Assembly: GCA_024867545.1 (NCBI GenBank)
Contig: JANFNE010000066.1
Coordinates: 124,001 to 188,000, forward strand
DNA length: 64,000 bases
Source of the DNA: Phytopythium helicoides
Lineage: Eukaryota > Oomycota > Peronosporomycetes > Pythiales > Pythiaceae
Reading direction: 5' to 3'
The notes under the pieces were generated by a model. It was not told the origin of the DNA. It did not search any database and worked only from the letters and a program-made list of their open reading frames with translations. Made by a program: the position numbers and the translations under genes. Shown here piece after piece: positions 1 through 11,670 of this stretch (position 1 is the stretch's first letter; each line of letters begins with the position of its first letter).

Positions 1-237
1 CGCAATATGCTGCTCAGCTTTGCCGAGGGGCACGAGGAGGACCCGGGCACCGTCAGCATCCGCTACATCAAACGCCGCATGAAGGGGGAGTCCGAGTTGT
101 TTGATCCAGATGATGTCGACTACGCGGTGGAACGAGCCATGAAGCGCTCGGGCGATCCATCCAGTCCGTTTATCCCCATCCAAGCGCTCATCGACTACTT
201 CATGCTTGGCGAGGAGGGCAATGCCGAGGCAAAGTAG
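1..237 (+). CDS. C-terminal fragment of a protein sharing the carbonic-anhydrase tail domain (5' end outside window)
   Basis: The frame is open from base 1 (Arg-Asn-Met-Leu-Leu...) to a stop at 235-237, so this is the last 78 codons of a gene that starts left of the window. The fragment (AEGHEEDPG, then VSIRYIKRRM) aligns with the C-terminal tail of the beta-carbonic anhydrase at 10390-11428 ([19 protein letters not shown]), and the similarity continues to near both C-termini. It may therefore be a second beta-carbonic anhydrase, but the catalytic part is not visible. An unrelated protein sharing the tail domain is also possible. It is convergent with the Exo84 gene that ends at 466. Confidence 0.6.
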   Translation, partial: RNMLLSFAEGHEEDPGTVSIRYIKRRMKGESELFDPDDVDYAVERAMKRSGDPSSPFIPIQALIDYFMLGEEGNAEAK

Positions 238-465
238 GAGTCTAATGCTCTGGGTGTGATCGGTTGGAAGCCTGCCATTGCTTTGACGTTTCCCACCACC
301 CCCTGTATTTGCACGTAAGCGAGCGTTTATGCTCTGCTATGAATATTCCATCAAAATATCCTGCAGTTTGGTGACACGGTTCATTCCCTTCGGCACTGCT
401 GGCATGTCAGTGAGAAGCAAAATGCTGCAGCTGTTGGTATCTATAGGCATAGAAGCGCAGCTAGA

Positions 466-3400
466 CTAAGTTGTGGTGAAGTGTCTAGCATAGGCGTCCA
501 TCCAGTCACGGTTCCCCAATGGCGTGGCTTTCCCGTGCGTTTGCTCAAACATTGCAGCGATCTTGGACGCGAGCTGCTCGCTCCCCTCTTTGAATGCCTT
601 GGTCTTCATCGACCGGAGCTCAAGTGCTTTTACTTCGGCAAGGATCTTGCTGGCACCACCACAACCCAACCGTTTCTTCTCCTTGCTTGAATTTACCCAA
701 GCAGCGTCGGTCAAGAGGAAGTTTATCAGCGCTTCCGACACCAAACTCAACAAAGGAGAGCCCCCGGTATGTTGATTCGACGAATCTCTCCGCTCGCAAT
801 AGATCCGCAAAGAGCGATCAAGCTGGGCATTTGTCGCGCTCTCAAGCTCCTTCAATATTACTTCCAAAAACAACGTCTTCGGTGGTGAACGCCCAGTTGC
901 CACATCGGGAAGTACTTCGTCACTCGCGTCAAGCTGCTGCCAGCTCACTGTCATTGAGAAGAGCGACTCGGCACATCGCTTCATCCCAGCCTCAACGACC
1001 ATATCCCACAACGCGGCAGCCTAATGGATAATTTTAGTAGAGTTCACACAGCTACCGACGAATACTCGGGTGCCACTTACCTTTGAAGATTGAGCACTTG
1101 CTTGAACGACAGTCTTTGGAAGATACTCTTGCACAATCAACATGGATCGAGCCGCACAGTCTTCATGGATGTAGGCGATGTTCGTCATAAGCCCTATGAT
1201 CTGCTTGAGCCTCAACGAGGAAGATGCCTTTGATGTCGTAAGATACCGAACTGCCTCAGCAGAGTAGTGCACGAGAAGTTCGTCCGCCTGCGCCATGACT
1301 GCATCATACACTTCGGCAAGACTTCAACATGGGAGAGTTAGTTGCGTGTACACACTAATGGTAATGCTCTCAACACGTACTACGAGGTCGCACAAGATGG
1401 ATTCAGCACACGCTGAACGTCTCGCAAATACTGCTGGACCATGCTGTAAAAGATTCTCCCACTCTGAGTTAGAATGATCTCGCTGTCAAACTTGTTTTCT
1501 GGATCTCGAATTGACCTCTTCATCATTTCCCAGCGCTCTCGCTTGATTTCGTCGCGCAAGGTACTTTTGATAGAGCTGGCATAGCTGTCCAAGAATGCTT
1601 CGATACCTGGCACAAGATGCGGAGCGAGGCAATGTGCGGTTGGCAGACCCGCGAGCTCTAGCTGCCGTGAGCCGTAGAAGACGTACCGTAGTGCATTAGA
1701 CACGTATCGAGTCACATTTTTAAACTCGGGCACGTCGATTGCCACGCTGCTCGCTTCAGGGTCCGTTGATACTTGAGAAATTGAGCGTATTGTGTTGGGG
1801 AAGATATGGAATATAATTTCGCTGGCGAACCGTTCAAGCTGCGCTGAGATCCATACCGTAAGCGATATGAAGTGGGAGCTGCTTTGTCCACGAAAGCTGC
1901 GTCAACCAGGTCCGTTAGAGAGGTAGAGCTACCTTTTAATGAGCAACCAATAACCAGAGCCCACCTGTGTTCGTAGTCCTCATAGCACACGAGAAGAGAC
2001 GAGAAAAAGGTTCGGGACAAATTAATGACATAGTTGAGTGCATTGCCGTAGGACGGTACATGCCGCAACTGCAGGGCGATACGAACCGAGTAGTTCTTGA
2101 GGCACATCTCTGTTGCGAGCTGCGTCTGGCCGAGCTGAATTAGGAACTTCAGGTGATCTTCCTTCTTGTGCATGCGTTCCGACGCTTGCATAGACGCGTT
2201 GAAGTCTTCGACCAACTGGTGCACAAACTTGTTTCGGAGCTCGAGCACCTGAAGCCAATACAGCATTTGTAAGAACACTCAATACCCAGCAGCAAGTATT
2301 GCGAGCATGCACCTTCGCGTGCTGGACAGTCGCTCGAGTGGGCTGCGTTCTGTTTCCTCTTCTGGAAATACTCGAGAGTCTGGGAGGTAAAATGTGCGAA
2401 ATCGCGTTCATGGAGGCTCACCTCAAGATCATAGATGAAGTTGTTAAGTGTGCTGCTTTTTGTGCGCTCCGCCGCTTTCTTCTCGGCTGCCTCAAACGCA
2501 GGCGCAGGGCGTTTTCCTGTACAGTACCAATTCACATGTAAAAACTTCTCAAAAAAAAAAAAAAAATATCAATAAGAGTAGACAAGGCCACCTGGTTTCG
2601 TCTCCAGTGTTGTCATCTTCAGTGTGTGGATAGAACGTTTGCACTCTAGCACGAGAGTCTTGAGTTGCGAGACGCTGTTTTCCATTGTCTTGATCTCAGC
2701 TGACGCTCGTATGAACGACTCGTAATTACTACTGATCTCCTCCTTGAGTTCTTCAATGGTTTGTTCCTTTTGAGCGACCAGCTTTTTACAATGGCCATCG
2801 ATCTTCTCGCTGGCATGCTTACGCAAAAAATCTTCGGCGTATTTCTTCGCGTCGAAGTGGTCGTGCCCCATGAGATCGGCAATCGACTGGCCACGCATCG
2901 CGAGGTGATTTTTTGGCTGCTTTGCCGTAGGCGACCTCGACGAACTTGAACCGTGCGCTTGGGTCTGTATCATCGAACACATGTGACTTGAGTGGAACGA
3001 TGAGTTTGTTGTCCACTAGGTCCTGTCCTAGCTGAACGAGCCTCTCGTGGGAAAGCGCAGGACTATGCGTTCTTATCCAGTCGGTCACATCACGGGCCGA
3101 AAACGATTTGCTGATCTGCACTTGCCACGCCATTCCGCGTTTCATCTGGTCGCACAGCGCTCGAAGATCCGCCAGCGTCAATGGCCCCGCGAAGGGGTCG
3201 GCGTTATTGTTACCATTGCTGCTGTTGTTACCCGAAAGTGATCGACGAGCGTTCGCTCTCCAAATCGATGGAACTGACCGGTTCCACACCGCGAAGCCCA
3301 AGCAATTCCGTATCTCCTCCGTTTTGCCTCTTCATTCCCGCGACAGACGATAGCGACTTGGATCCACGCGTCGCGAGCAGCAGTCGATGCAGCGCGATAC

Positions 3401-3708
3401 TCCTTCTTCTTGCGGAAGAGCGAGATGACAAAGCCGCGCTGCTGCAGGGTCGGCCTCCTGCGGCGTCACCGCCATGATCTCGAGCGTTGCGAGCGTCGAG
3501 CGCGCGCTCGCTGACTCGAGCGAGTCGAAGTAGAGCAGCTGCGTCGGCGTCAGGATGAACTGCTTCTTCTTCCAGCCGCCCGTGCGTCGCTGTGACAACG
3601 AGCAATCAGTCATGGGGAGCACCAGTGCAGGGCTGCAGTCTCCGGTACCTTCTTCTCGAGCACGCCCTCATGGATGGCGGCGCCCAGCGCCTCGCCCGCG
3701 CTCACCAT
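466..3708 (-). CDS. EXO84: Exocyst subunit Exo84-like with N-terminal PH and DEP domains; reading frame interrupted
   Basis: Predicted subunit of the exocyst, which tethers secretory vesicles to the plasma membrane. The start is ATG 3708 (MVSAGEALGAAIHEG), with exon 1 at 3649-3708 and an intron at 3590-3648. A PH domain follows (WKKKQFILTPTQ, RGFVISLFRKKKEY), then a DEP domain (SFSARDVTDWIRTHSP, LGQDLVDNKLIVPL), then the Exo84/Vps51-type helical N-terminus (MGHDHFDAKKYAEDFLRKHA, TMENSVSQLKTLV), then helical C-terminal exons down to the stop at 466. One intron carries an A16 run on the plus strand (2551-2566). The frame changes at about 3450, 3350, 3235, 2912 and near 2330, each repaired by dropping one base. 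If the PH-DEP part were a separate gene, Exo84 could start at ATG 2898. Animal EXOC8 carries its PH domain after the coiled coil, so this order is unusual. Confidence 0.72.
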
Positions 3709-3835
3709 GGGGCGAGAGACCGATGTATCTGGGCAATGCGGCCCTTCAAGATTGACGAGGGAGCGTTACAACTCCCCTCGTTTAATACGGTACAACTGAT
3801 TACTTGAACCAAATAAGAGGGAACCGCTATTTCAG

Positions 3836-6020
3836 TTAAAAGTTAAAATCTGAAAACGCGTCAGCAGTTGCAGTCGCGCTGGTCGTGGTGGTGGTGGCAA
3901 GGTTGCCGAAGCTGGCGCTCGCGGAGCCGCCGGAAGCCGCTGCAAAGTCTCCAAAGCCAGAGGCAGCAGCAGAGCTGGTGGATCCAACCCCGGCTGGCGA
4001 ACCCGATTGCAGCTTGGCCTCGAGGCGACTGATGTCCGACTGCAGCTTGTCGACCTGCTGCTTCTCCTGCTCCACGAGCTGACGCAGACTGCGCTCGACG
4101 CCCAAGCGGGTCTGAGCCTCGGCAGGGTCTTCTTCGGGCTGAATAGACGCAGCTGAGGTAGGCAGTCGCGGCGCGAAGCTTCTCGCGCTTCATGACGAGC
4201 GTCACGAGCTCGTGGCGCAGCTGGTCCAGGTCCCGTAGCTTCTCTGTGAGCGTTTCGATAGCCTTCTGCTTGCTCTCGACCTTGGCGATCGAGTCAGCAA
4301 GTGATTCGTTCTGCTGTTCCAGCTCGCGCACTGCGCTTTGCTCTTCATCCTCGCTCATGAACGGCTTGGGAGGTGCGGCGACATGAACTGGTGCGCCGCC
4401 TGGCATGCCGTATCCAGCTTGAGGCATATTAGGCGCAGTAGGATGCATCTGAGGAGACATTCCGTATCCTCCTGCCATCATACCACCGGCACCTGCTGCC
4501 GGAGGGTGCGGGGGTGGATGGCCACCCATTGAGTTCAAACGGTCGTTGCTACCCATGGCTCGCACTGGCGGCGCAATTCCTGTAAAGCTCGACATGGAGC
4601 TCATCGACGAGGCTGAGCCCGTGCGCTCCCTGGTGGCTGGCACCGACATAGGAGCTACTGGAGGAGGCTGAACTGCAGGCCACCCACTGTTCGACTCGTG
4701 GCGAGATCCATCCACACTGGCCCCGCTGTTTCGACGAGACGGAACGCTCTCAGGTGCGGGAGTAGCATGGTGTGCTGGCTCTGCTCCGCCCACGTTCAAT
4801 GAAGGCTCAGGGTGGAACGATGCGGTGCGTGCTGGCTCAGGCAGACTCAAACTTGGGAGTGGCGCGTCATTCACCGGTGCAGACAACTCAGGCAAACGCG
4901 TCCATCGGGTCTCCAGACTGTGTTGGCGCAGGTGCCTGCTGAGCAACTGGGGTGGGAGCGCCAAACCCTGTCGAGATTGTCGGGAGAGGGTCCAAATACC
5001 GAGTCGTGAAGCTCCTGCGGGAGCGCGGACGGCAGAGGCAGATTGCGCTTGCTCACGCACACAATTAGGTGCATCGCCGCGTAGAACTCCTGGAGGTCGA
5101 GTTTGCTGTCCTGGCCCTTGTCTGCCATCGTCCAGATATCGCGAAGCGCCTGCGCAGTAGCCGACACCATGCTCTTTCAGCACACTACACACGTGATCCA
5201 TCCCTTGCTGTCCGCACACGTACATTACGATCGAGTCCCGACATCTGGAACAGCGCAACCGCCTCCGAGCCCAGAAGGAAACCGTCTCCGTCTGCGTCGT
5301 ACTGCTTGAAAATGACGTCGTAGCGACCTTTCTCCTCGTCCGTGACGGCATAGCCCCCAGAGCTATGCGGGGGAGCCGGTGCGCCTGGGTGTCCTGGCAC
5401 GGCGTGCTGAGTCGCGCTCATCGGCGGCCCCATGCCCACCGGCGCCGGCATTGCATGCATTTGCGGCTGCATGTGCGGCTGCGGCACGCCTTCCAGTATC
5501 GGCAGCGCATGCGGCATCGCCGCCGTCTCGAAGAAGCGCTGGAGCGAGACAGGCTCGCCGCGCTGCGCCATGGCGATGAGGCGCATGGCGACGAAGAACT
5601 CGTTGCGCGATAGTTCGCTGCGCTTCTGCGAGTCTGCGATGTTCCACACCTGGCGGCGCAACGCTCGTCGCGTCAGTCTAGCGAGCATGGCCGGCGTCGA
5701 GCAGATCGCGCACGCACCTCGCGCAGCACGAGCTTGTCGAGCTTGGAGCGCGAGAAGAAGGCGACGGCCAGCTGCCCGCCGATGGCGCCGCGCTTCTCCT
5801 CGTCCGCCACGGCGAACAGCGCGTCATAGAACTGCAGCTCCTGCGGGCTCGGCGGCGCCCAGGCCGCCAGCGCCGCCAGCGCCGCCGCGGGGCCAGCCAG
5901 GACGTGCGGCGCCGTCGCAAACTGCTGCGCGCCGAAGTTGGCGGACCCCGCGCGCGCGTACAGCTGCTGCTGCTGCTGCTGCTGCTGGGGGTTGAACGTC
6001 GCGAACTGCTGCTGGTACAT
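3836..6020 (-). CDS. EH-domain endocytic adaptor, EPS15/Pan1-like; reading frame interrupted
   Basis: Probable clathrin-endocytosis scaffold. The N-terminus has a polyglutamine run (MYQQQFATFNPQQQ). EH domain 1 spans the first intron (LDKLVLRE / VWNIADSQKR, NEFFVAMRLI). EH domain 2 has the EF-hand loop DADGDGFLLGSEA and continues after intron 2 (ALRDIWTMADKGQDSKLD, FYAAMHLI). A long Pro/Gly/Met-rich linker, a coiled coil (REKLRAATAY..., SLRQLVEQEKQQVDKLQSD) and an SDFNF end follow. Exons are 5718-6020, 5224-5649 and 5149-3836; introns are 68 and 74 bp. After EH2 the frame shifts at about 4963, 4888 and 4155, each repaired by removing one base. The family assignment is firm; orthology to a particular EPS15 relative is inferred. 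Confidence 0.78.
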
Positions 6021-6285
6021 GACGAGGCTGCCAGTCGTGCCGCCTTCCTTCCCTCCCGAGCGCCTTTGCGCGATGGCGGAAACCGCCGGTCGACGCGTGG
6101 CCCCAATTCATATCCGCACCGCCATAGAGAAACCAAATGCAGATATTGACATTGCATTTCTAGCGCGCTGGGAAGTACGATCTACTGATCTAGCCAAAGT
6201 TGAAGACAACTGCAAGCGATTGAGTTCGTGTGATGCGAGGACTTCTCTTAACGCTCGATGGACACTCCTCTCTGCTCGCATACGG

Positions 6286-8549
6286 CTACTTCTTCGACCG
6301 CTTCGCGCCGCCTGCAGCCTTGCCCGGACGGGGACCTCGCTTCTTGATCGTGTTGGCGGGGAGAGGTGGCGGTAGCGTCTCTGTCGGAAAGCGTCGAAAT
6401 CCAGCAGGTAAGACATGTGCAACCTCAACACTACAAGTAGATGGCGCACCGTTCGTGAACTCGACGGCAAAGACCTGGTTGAGTCCAACAAATACCTTCG
6501 TGATGGTCGGAAGACCCTCGACCTTCGTCGGGGTTGCGATGGGTCCCTGGGTGTTTTCACCCAAGCCCAGCTGACCGAGCTGGCCGCGGCCCCATGTGTA
6601 CACCTCCCCCGAGTTTGAAAGCACCACTGAGAACTCGTCTCCGCAGCTGATGTGCTTCACCTTTCCGGCGAGACTGGTGATCTCTGTGGGGAGCTCAACG
6701 ATTGCCTCGTCGGACGACAAGTCGGCAGCCAAAGGAGCTCCGACTTGGCCGTAAGTGTTGTCTCCCATGCCAAGAACGCGGCCGTCCTGGAGCAGCATCA
6801 GCGTATGCTGCCCGCCACACACCACTTGCTTGACGACGTAATTCTCGAGCGCCTTGTGATGAGGACACACAAAGACCAACAACGTGAGTTTCGCCGTGCA
6901 ACTTCCATCAAGACTTGCTTCACAAACCTGCACAAAGCGAGGTCTCATGACTCGAAAATGAGACCGGAAGAACTTGGACTGACCCGGAGGTGGAGCAGGC
7001 TTCGGATGGCCGAGCTGACCGCGCTCACCGAGTCCCCAGGTCCAAATACCTGGCGTTCTATAGAGATGCATCATTGCGGCGAATTGTAAGAACGCTTTTC
7101 ATCCCAAGCACAGAGAAAACGACATACCCGGACACAATAACCGCGGAATGAGCCCGACCAGCACTCATAGCGACGATATCGCGCCCGAGAAGAAACTCTG
7201 CGGGATCGTCGATCTGCATGCTATCGCGCTGATTCAAGTGGAAAAAGGAGACAATTAGTCCGCAGCGCGATGCCGCTATTACGGAAAAGACAGCATACCG
7301 GTGTGAGGTCAGGGCCATCCTTGTTGAGGAACTGGGGCACCCATTGGTTCTTTGCAGTAGCGTCACCCAGCTGGCCCTGGGCATTGGCGCCCATACTGAT
7401 CAACACGCCTGGCTTCTGTGTGTTGAACTGATCTTCTTCGTCCCCTTCTTTCGTTGTCATGACGACGAAGTCGCTGCCGCACGCGGCTGCAGAGTCCGTT
7501 TCAGCTACACTGAGAAGTTCAGTTTGGGTGGCACAAAGATACGTTACCCAGATCGACCGGCACTTCAAGCTCGCGAAGCGCTGAGATCTTCTTGGGGGCC
7601 TTCTTGTTTTTGTTCTCCTGGTGTCCGAGCTGTCCGTACTCTCCGTTGCCCCACGTGTACACATGTCCTTCGGTCGTGACCGCCACGCCAAAATCCTTGC
7701 CAGCGAGCAGCTGCGAGAATCTACCAGCGCCAATGTCGCGCAGCGTTCGTTAGATTGAGGTTGTATCTTGAGGTAACCATCTGCACGAGCCTACCTTCCC
7801 TCGCTCTTGGAGCGCTTCTCCTCCATGAGCGCTTCGAGCTTGCCTCACCAGACATCTACGTGAGTGTTTAAGGTGCCAACTCGGATCAAACACGCTACTG
7901 CACCTTGCGGAACTTGACGAGCTTCTCGTGAACCACATCTTGGTGTCCCAGCTGACCGCACGGTCCAGTGCCGACCGAGTAGACGTTGGCGTCGTTGCAC
8001 AGCGCGAACGTCGTCGTCTCGGTGCACGCGATTTGGAGCACGCCAATAGCGTCCAGCTGGTGCACGCGCGTGGGCGTCCAGATAGCCTTGTCCTCGGTCT
8101 CCGGCATCGCCAGCTGCGTCAGTAGCGCTCACTTGTGAGTCATTCCGTCGCTAACGCGCATCTGGCACAAGTGTAGCCATACCTGTCCGTCCTCATTGTC
8201 GCCCCACGCGTAGACCGCCGACACGGGTTTGGCGCCGTCTTCTGCATCTCCGCCGGGTGTCTAGTTAGCTACATGACTCTCACGCGACCCTCCATGCTTT
8301 CGCAGCGCACGCACCCAGCGCCGGCAGGTGGCCCGCGCAAAACTTGCAGAACCAGTCGCCGTCGGGCACCGCGGGCTTGCGCGCGAACGGGTTCCTGGGC
8401 TTCTGGCGGCAGCAGGCGCAGCCTACGTGGCACTGCGTGTGGAACGGCCGGTCGCAGCCGTCGCACAGCACCAGGAACTCCTCGTCGTCCTCGCGCCCGC
8501 ACACGCGGCACGCGTCCTCGCTCAGCGGCGGCAGCGCCTTGGGCGCCAT
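6286..8549 (-). CDS. PHD finger plus seven-bladed RCC1 propeller protein
   Basis: ATG 8549 starts MAPKALPPLSED, followed by a C4HC3 PHD finger: CRVC, LCDGC, HTQC, CACC (extra), WFCKFC. After a GTGCGT intron the protein becomes an RCC1-type propeller with seven recognisable blades: VYAWGDNEDGQ, VYSVGTGPCGQLGH, VYTWGNGEYGQLGH, LISMGANAQGQLGD, IWTWGLGERGQLGH, VLGMGDNTYGQVG and VYTWGRGQLGQLGL. It ends in a basic stretch (KKRGPRPGKAAGGAKRSKK) that looks like a nuclear signal. At least six short introns join in phase with no frameshift. PHD fingers commonly read histone H3 tails and RCC1 folds bind chromatin or small GTPases, so a chromatin role is inferred. It diverges from RAB1 across 374 bp. Confidence 0.82.
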
Positions 8550-8923
8550 GCTGCTGGCCGCCTGTCCGTTTCGATTCTGCCAGCTCGCGCCAAACTCCGC
8601 TCTGGCGCGCCGCACCCGTCGCGCCACACACCCATCTAGCGCGCTCCACAACCGCACATACAAACCCCTAGACAAACCCCGGCGCAGACCCCCAGGCGCC
8701 CGCCGACAAAAGAAGCTCGGAAAGAACGGAAAGGTACGCCGGCCCCGCGGGAAGAGACACCTGCGCGCTCCCCGCGCGCCGCTCGCCTGCGCGCCCCCGC
8801 TGCCGAGCGCTCTCCGCGGCGCTGAGGCGCGCGCTCTACTGGTCGCTGACCGACTCTCGGCGCTCTCGTGGACGCAGGACTCGTCGCGCTGGACGGCCGC
8901 GAGCTTGAAGTAGAGAAACAGCC
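8550..8923. promoter_or_regulatory. Divergent promoter region between PHD-RCC1 and RAB1
   Basis: This 374-bp gap separates two divergently transcribed start codons (8549 minus, 8924 plus), so it must hold both promoters and 5' UTRs. It is very GC-rich and rich in CGC/GCG. I see no clear TATA box or CCAAT box in it. Confidence 0.5.
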
Positions 8924-9936
<1,013 letters not shown>

Positions 9937-10389
9937 GAGCACCAAGCATTGTTCCCCCACAAACTTCGCCTCTGTCTGATCGGCACGCGACCGCCTCCCC
10001 GCCCCTCGCTTCGGAAAGCTGCGACTCGCGCAAGCCTCCTTGAGTACACACTTCCCCATTGCTCTTTTGTTGTTGTTGTCTTGCTCGTTGTCCATGATGC
10101 TCATTGAGTTCAGCAACTTCAAGTACATTTACATGTGACCCATTCAACCATCTCGTCAGCGATCTTCCAGCAGGTCATCAAAGTCCCGGTGATGAGATGA
10201 AGACGATCTCGCGCCTTGCATGGCTACATCCGGAAGATCCTGCGCGCTGGAGCGCCGGTGTGTTTGCCATCGAGCTCTGGCCGCTCCGAGTCTATTTGTC
10301 AATTATCATGAGGGAAACAAACAGCACACAAAGCGCACAGAGGTTTGCCGGTTTGCCACGGAAACAAAAGTCAAAAGAGCCACACGGCC
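9937..10389. other. Convergent 3' intergenic region
   Basis: This stretch lies between the stop codons of RAB1 (plus) and the carbonic anhydrase (minus) and must contain both 3' UTRs. I see no coding potential or repeat here beyond a short TTGTTGTTG stretch. Confidence 0.6.
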
Positions 10390-11428
10390 TTAGTGGTCGA
10401 AGAAGCGGACGAGCTTCTCGACCGAGACCGTGGACGTGTTCTCCTCACCCTCTTGCACACGCTCGATGGCGCCGTCAATCTCGGACGCGCTGAACAGCAC
10501 GGGCTCGTTGCTCATGGCACGCTTGATGAACTTGGCGCTGACGCGGCCGGGCTCCTCCTCGTGGCCCTCGGCGAGCGAGCGGATCATGTTGCCCTGCAGC
10601 TGCGAGCGGCGCAGCGGCGCGCCCTGCTCGGGGAACGAGTGCAGGCGGTAGACCGAGCGGTACTTGCGCACATAGTTCTGGAAGTCAATATCGAGCTCCT
10701 TGAGCTCGCCGTCCTTGATGTTGTAGACCAGTCCGTGGATACGCGGGAAGCCATACTTGACCTGGTGGCGCTGCACAAGGCCAATCTTGAACACGTTCAT
10801 GCACTGCTCGATCGTGTTGAGCTCGACGATGCGATTTAGGCGCTCGTCATGGTCATGGATCTCCTGCAGGTCGTCGTGGTGTAGCCGCACGACTGGAAGG
10901 GCACACGAGTCAGCAATCCGTGAAATACAACCGCTCAGTCCATGCGTCCAGATCCTCACCGTCGCGAATGTTGCGGAGCCAGTTGTCGAGCAGCCCCATG
11001 TGCTTGTTCTGGACGGCGGCGTGGACGCCTCCGCACCCGTAGTGTCCGCAGACGATGATGTCCTTGACCTTGAGGTGCTCGACGGCGTACTGCACAACCG
11101 AGAGGCTGCTGATGTCGTTGCTGACGACGAGGTTGGCGACGTTGCGGTGCACGAAGACCTCTCCCGGCGCGAGCCCCGTGATCTCCTCGGCTGGCACGCG
11201 CGAGTCGGAGCAGCCGATCCAGAGGTACTGCGGGTGCTGGCCCACGGCCGTCTTGTCGAAGTAGTCGGGGTCCAGCAGCTTCTTGCCCTCGCGCCACTTG
11301 CGGTTGTTCTCGAACAGCCGCTCGAGCGACGTCGGCAGCGTCATGGACGACACGCTGCGCGCCAGCAGCGCCGGCGCGCCGGACGCGCGCAGCGTCGCGG
11401 GCGTCGACCGAAGCACTCGCTGCAGCAT
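10390..11428 (-). CDS. Mitochondrial beta-carbonic anhydrase with C-terminal extension
   Basis: Interconverts CO2 and bicarbonate with a zinc ion. ATG 11428 opens an Arg/Ser/Ala-rich, acid-poor leader ([20 protein letters not shown]) typical of a mitochondrial presequence. Beta-class zinc and active-site motifs are present: [13 protein letters not shown] (Cys, Asp-Arg dyad) and HYGCGGV (His and Cys ligands). Exons are 10960-11428 and 10390-10892 around a 67-bp intron, giving 323 residues. After the enzyme domain comes a roughly 70-residue tail ([20 protein letters not shown]...) that is not part of the minimal fold and is shared with the fragment at the left edge of the window. Two CCAAT boxes lie upstream. 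Confidence 0.93.
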
Positions 11429-11633
11429 TTGGCAGCGGGGGATGAGGCTGGGGGTGGGGGGCTGCGGGGCGCTTGCGCTGGAGCCGGCGAGTCGGGAAGT
11501 GAAGCGGAAGAAGAGATCGGCGGCAGCCACACGACGATTGCTTGCTTGCTTGCCACAAGCTTGCGCCGTCCAGGCTTTGTCGATGCAGTGTCGGTGGTGG
11601 AGCTCCTTGGCGGCCATATGGCATCGAATTCAG

Positions 11634-11670
11634 CCAATCAGAGAGTAGAATGCCACCGGTTTTGACCAAT
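11634..11670. promoter_or_regulatory. Paired CCAAT boxes upstream of carbonic anhydrase
   Basis: CCAATCA (11634-11640) and CCAAT (11666-11670) lie about 210-240 bp upstream of the carbonic anhydrase ATG. The same motif recurs before several other genes in the window. NF-Y-type binding is inferred from the motif alone. Confidence 0.4.
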
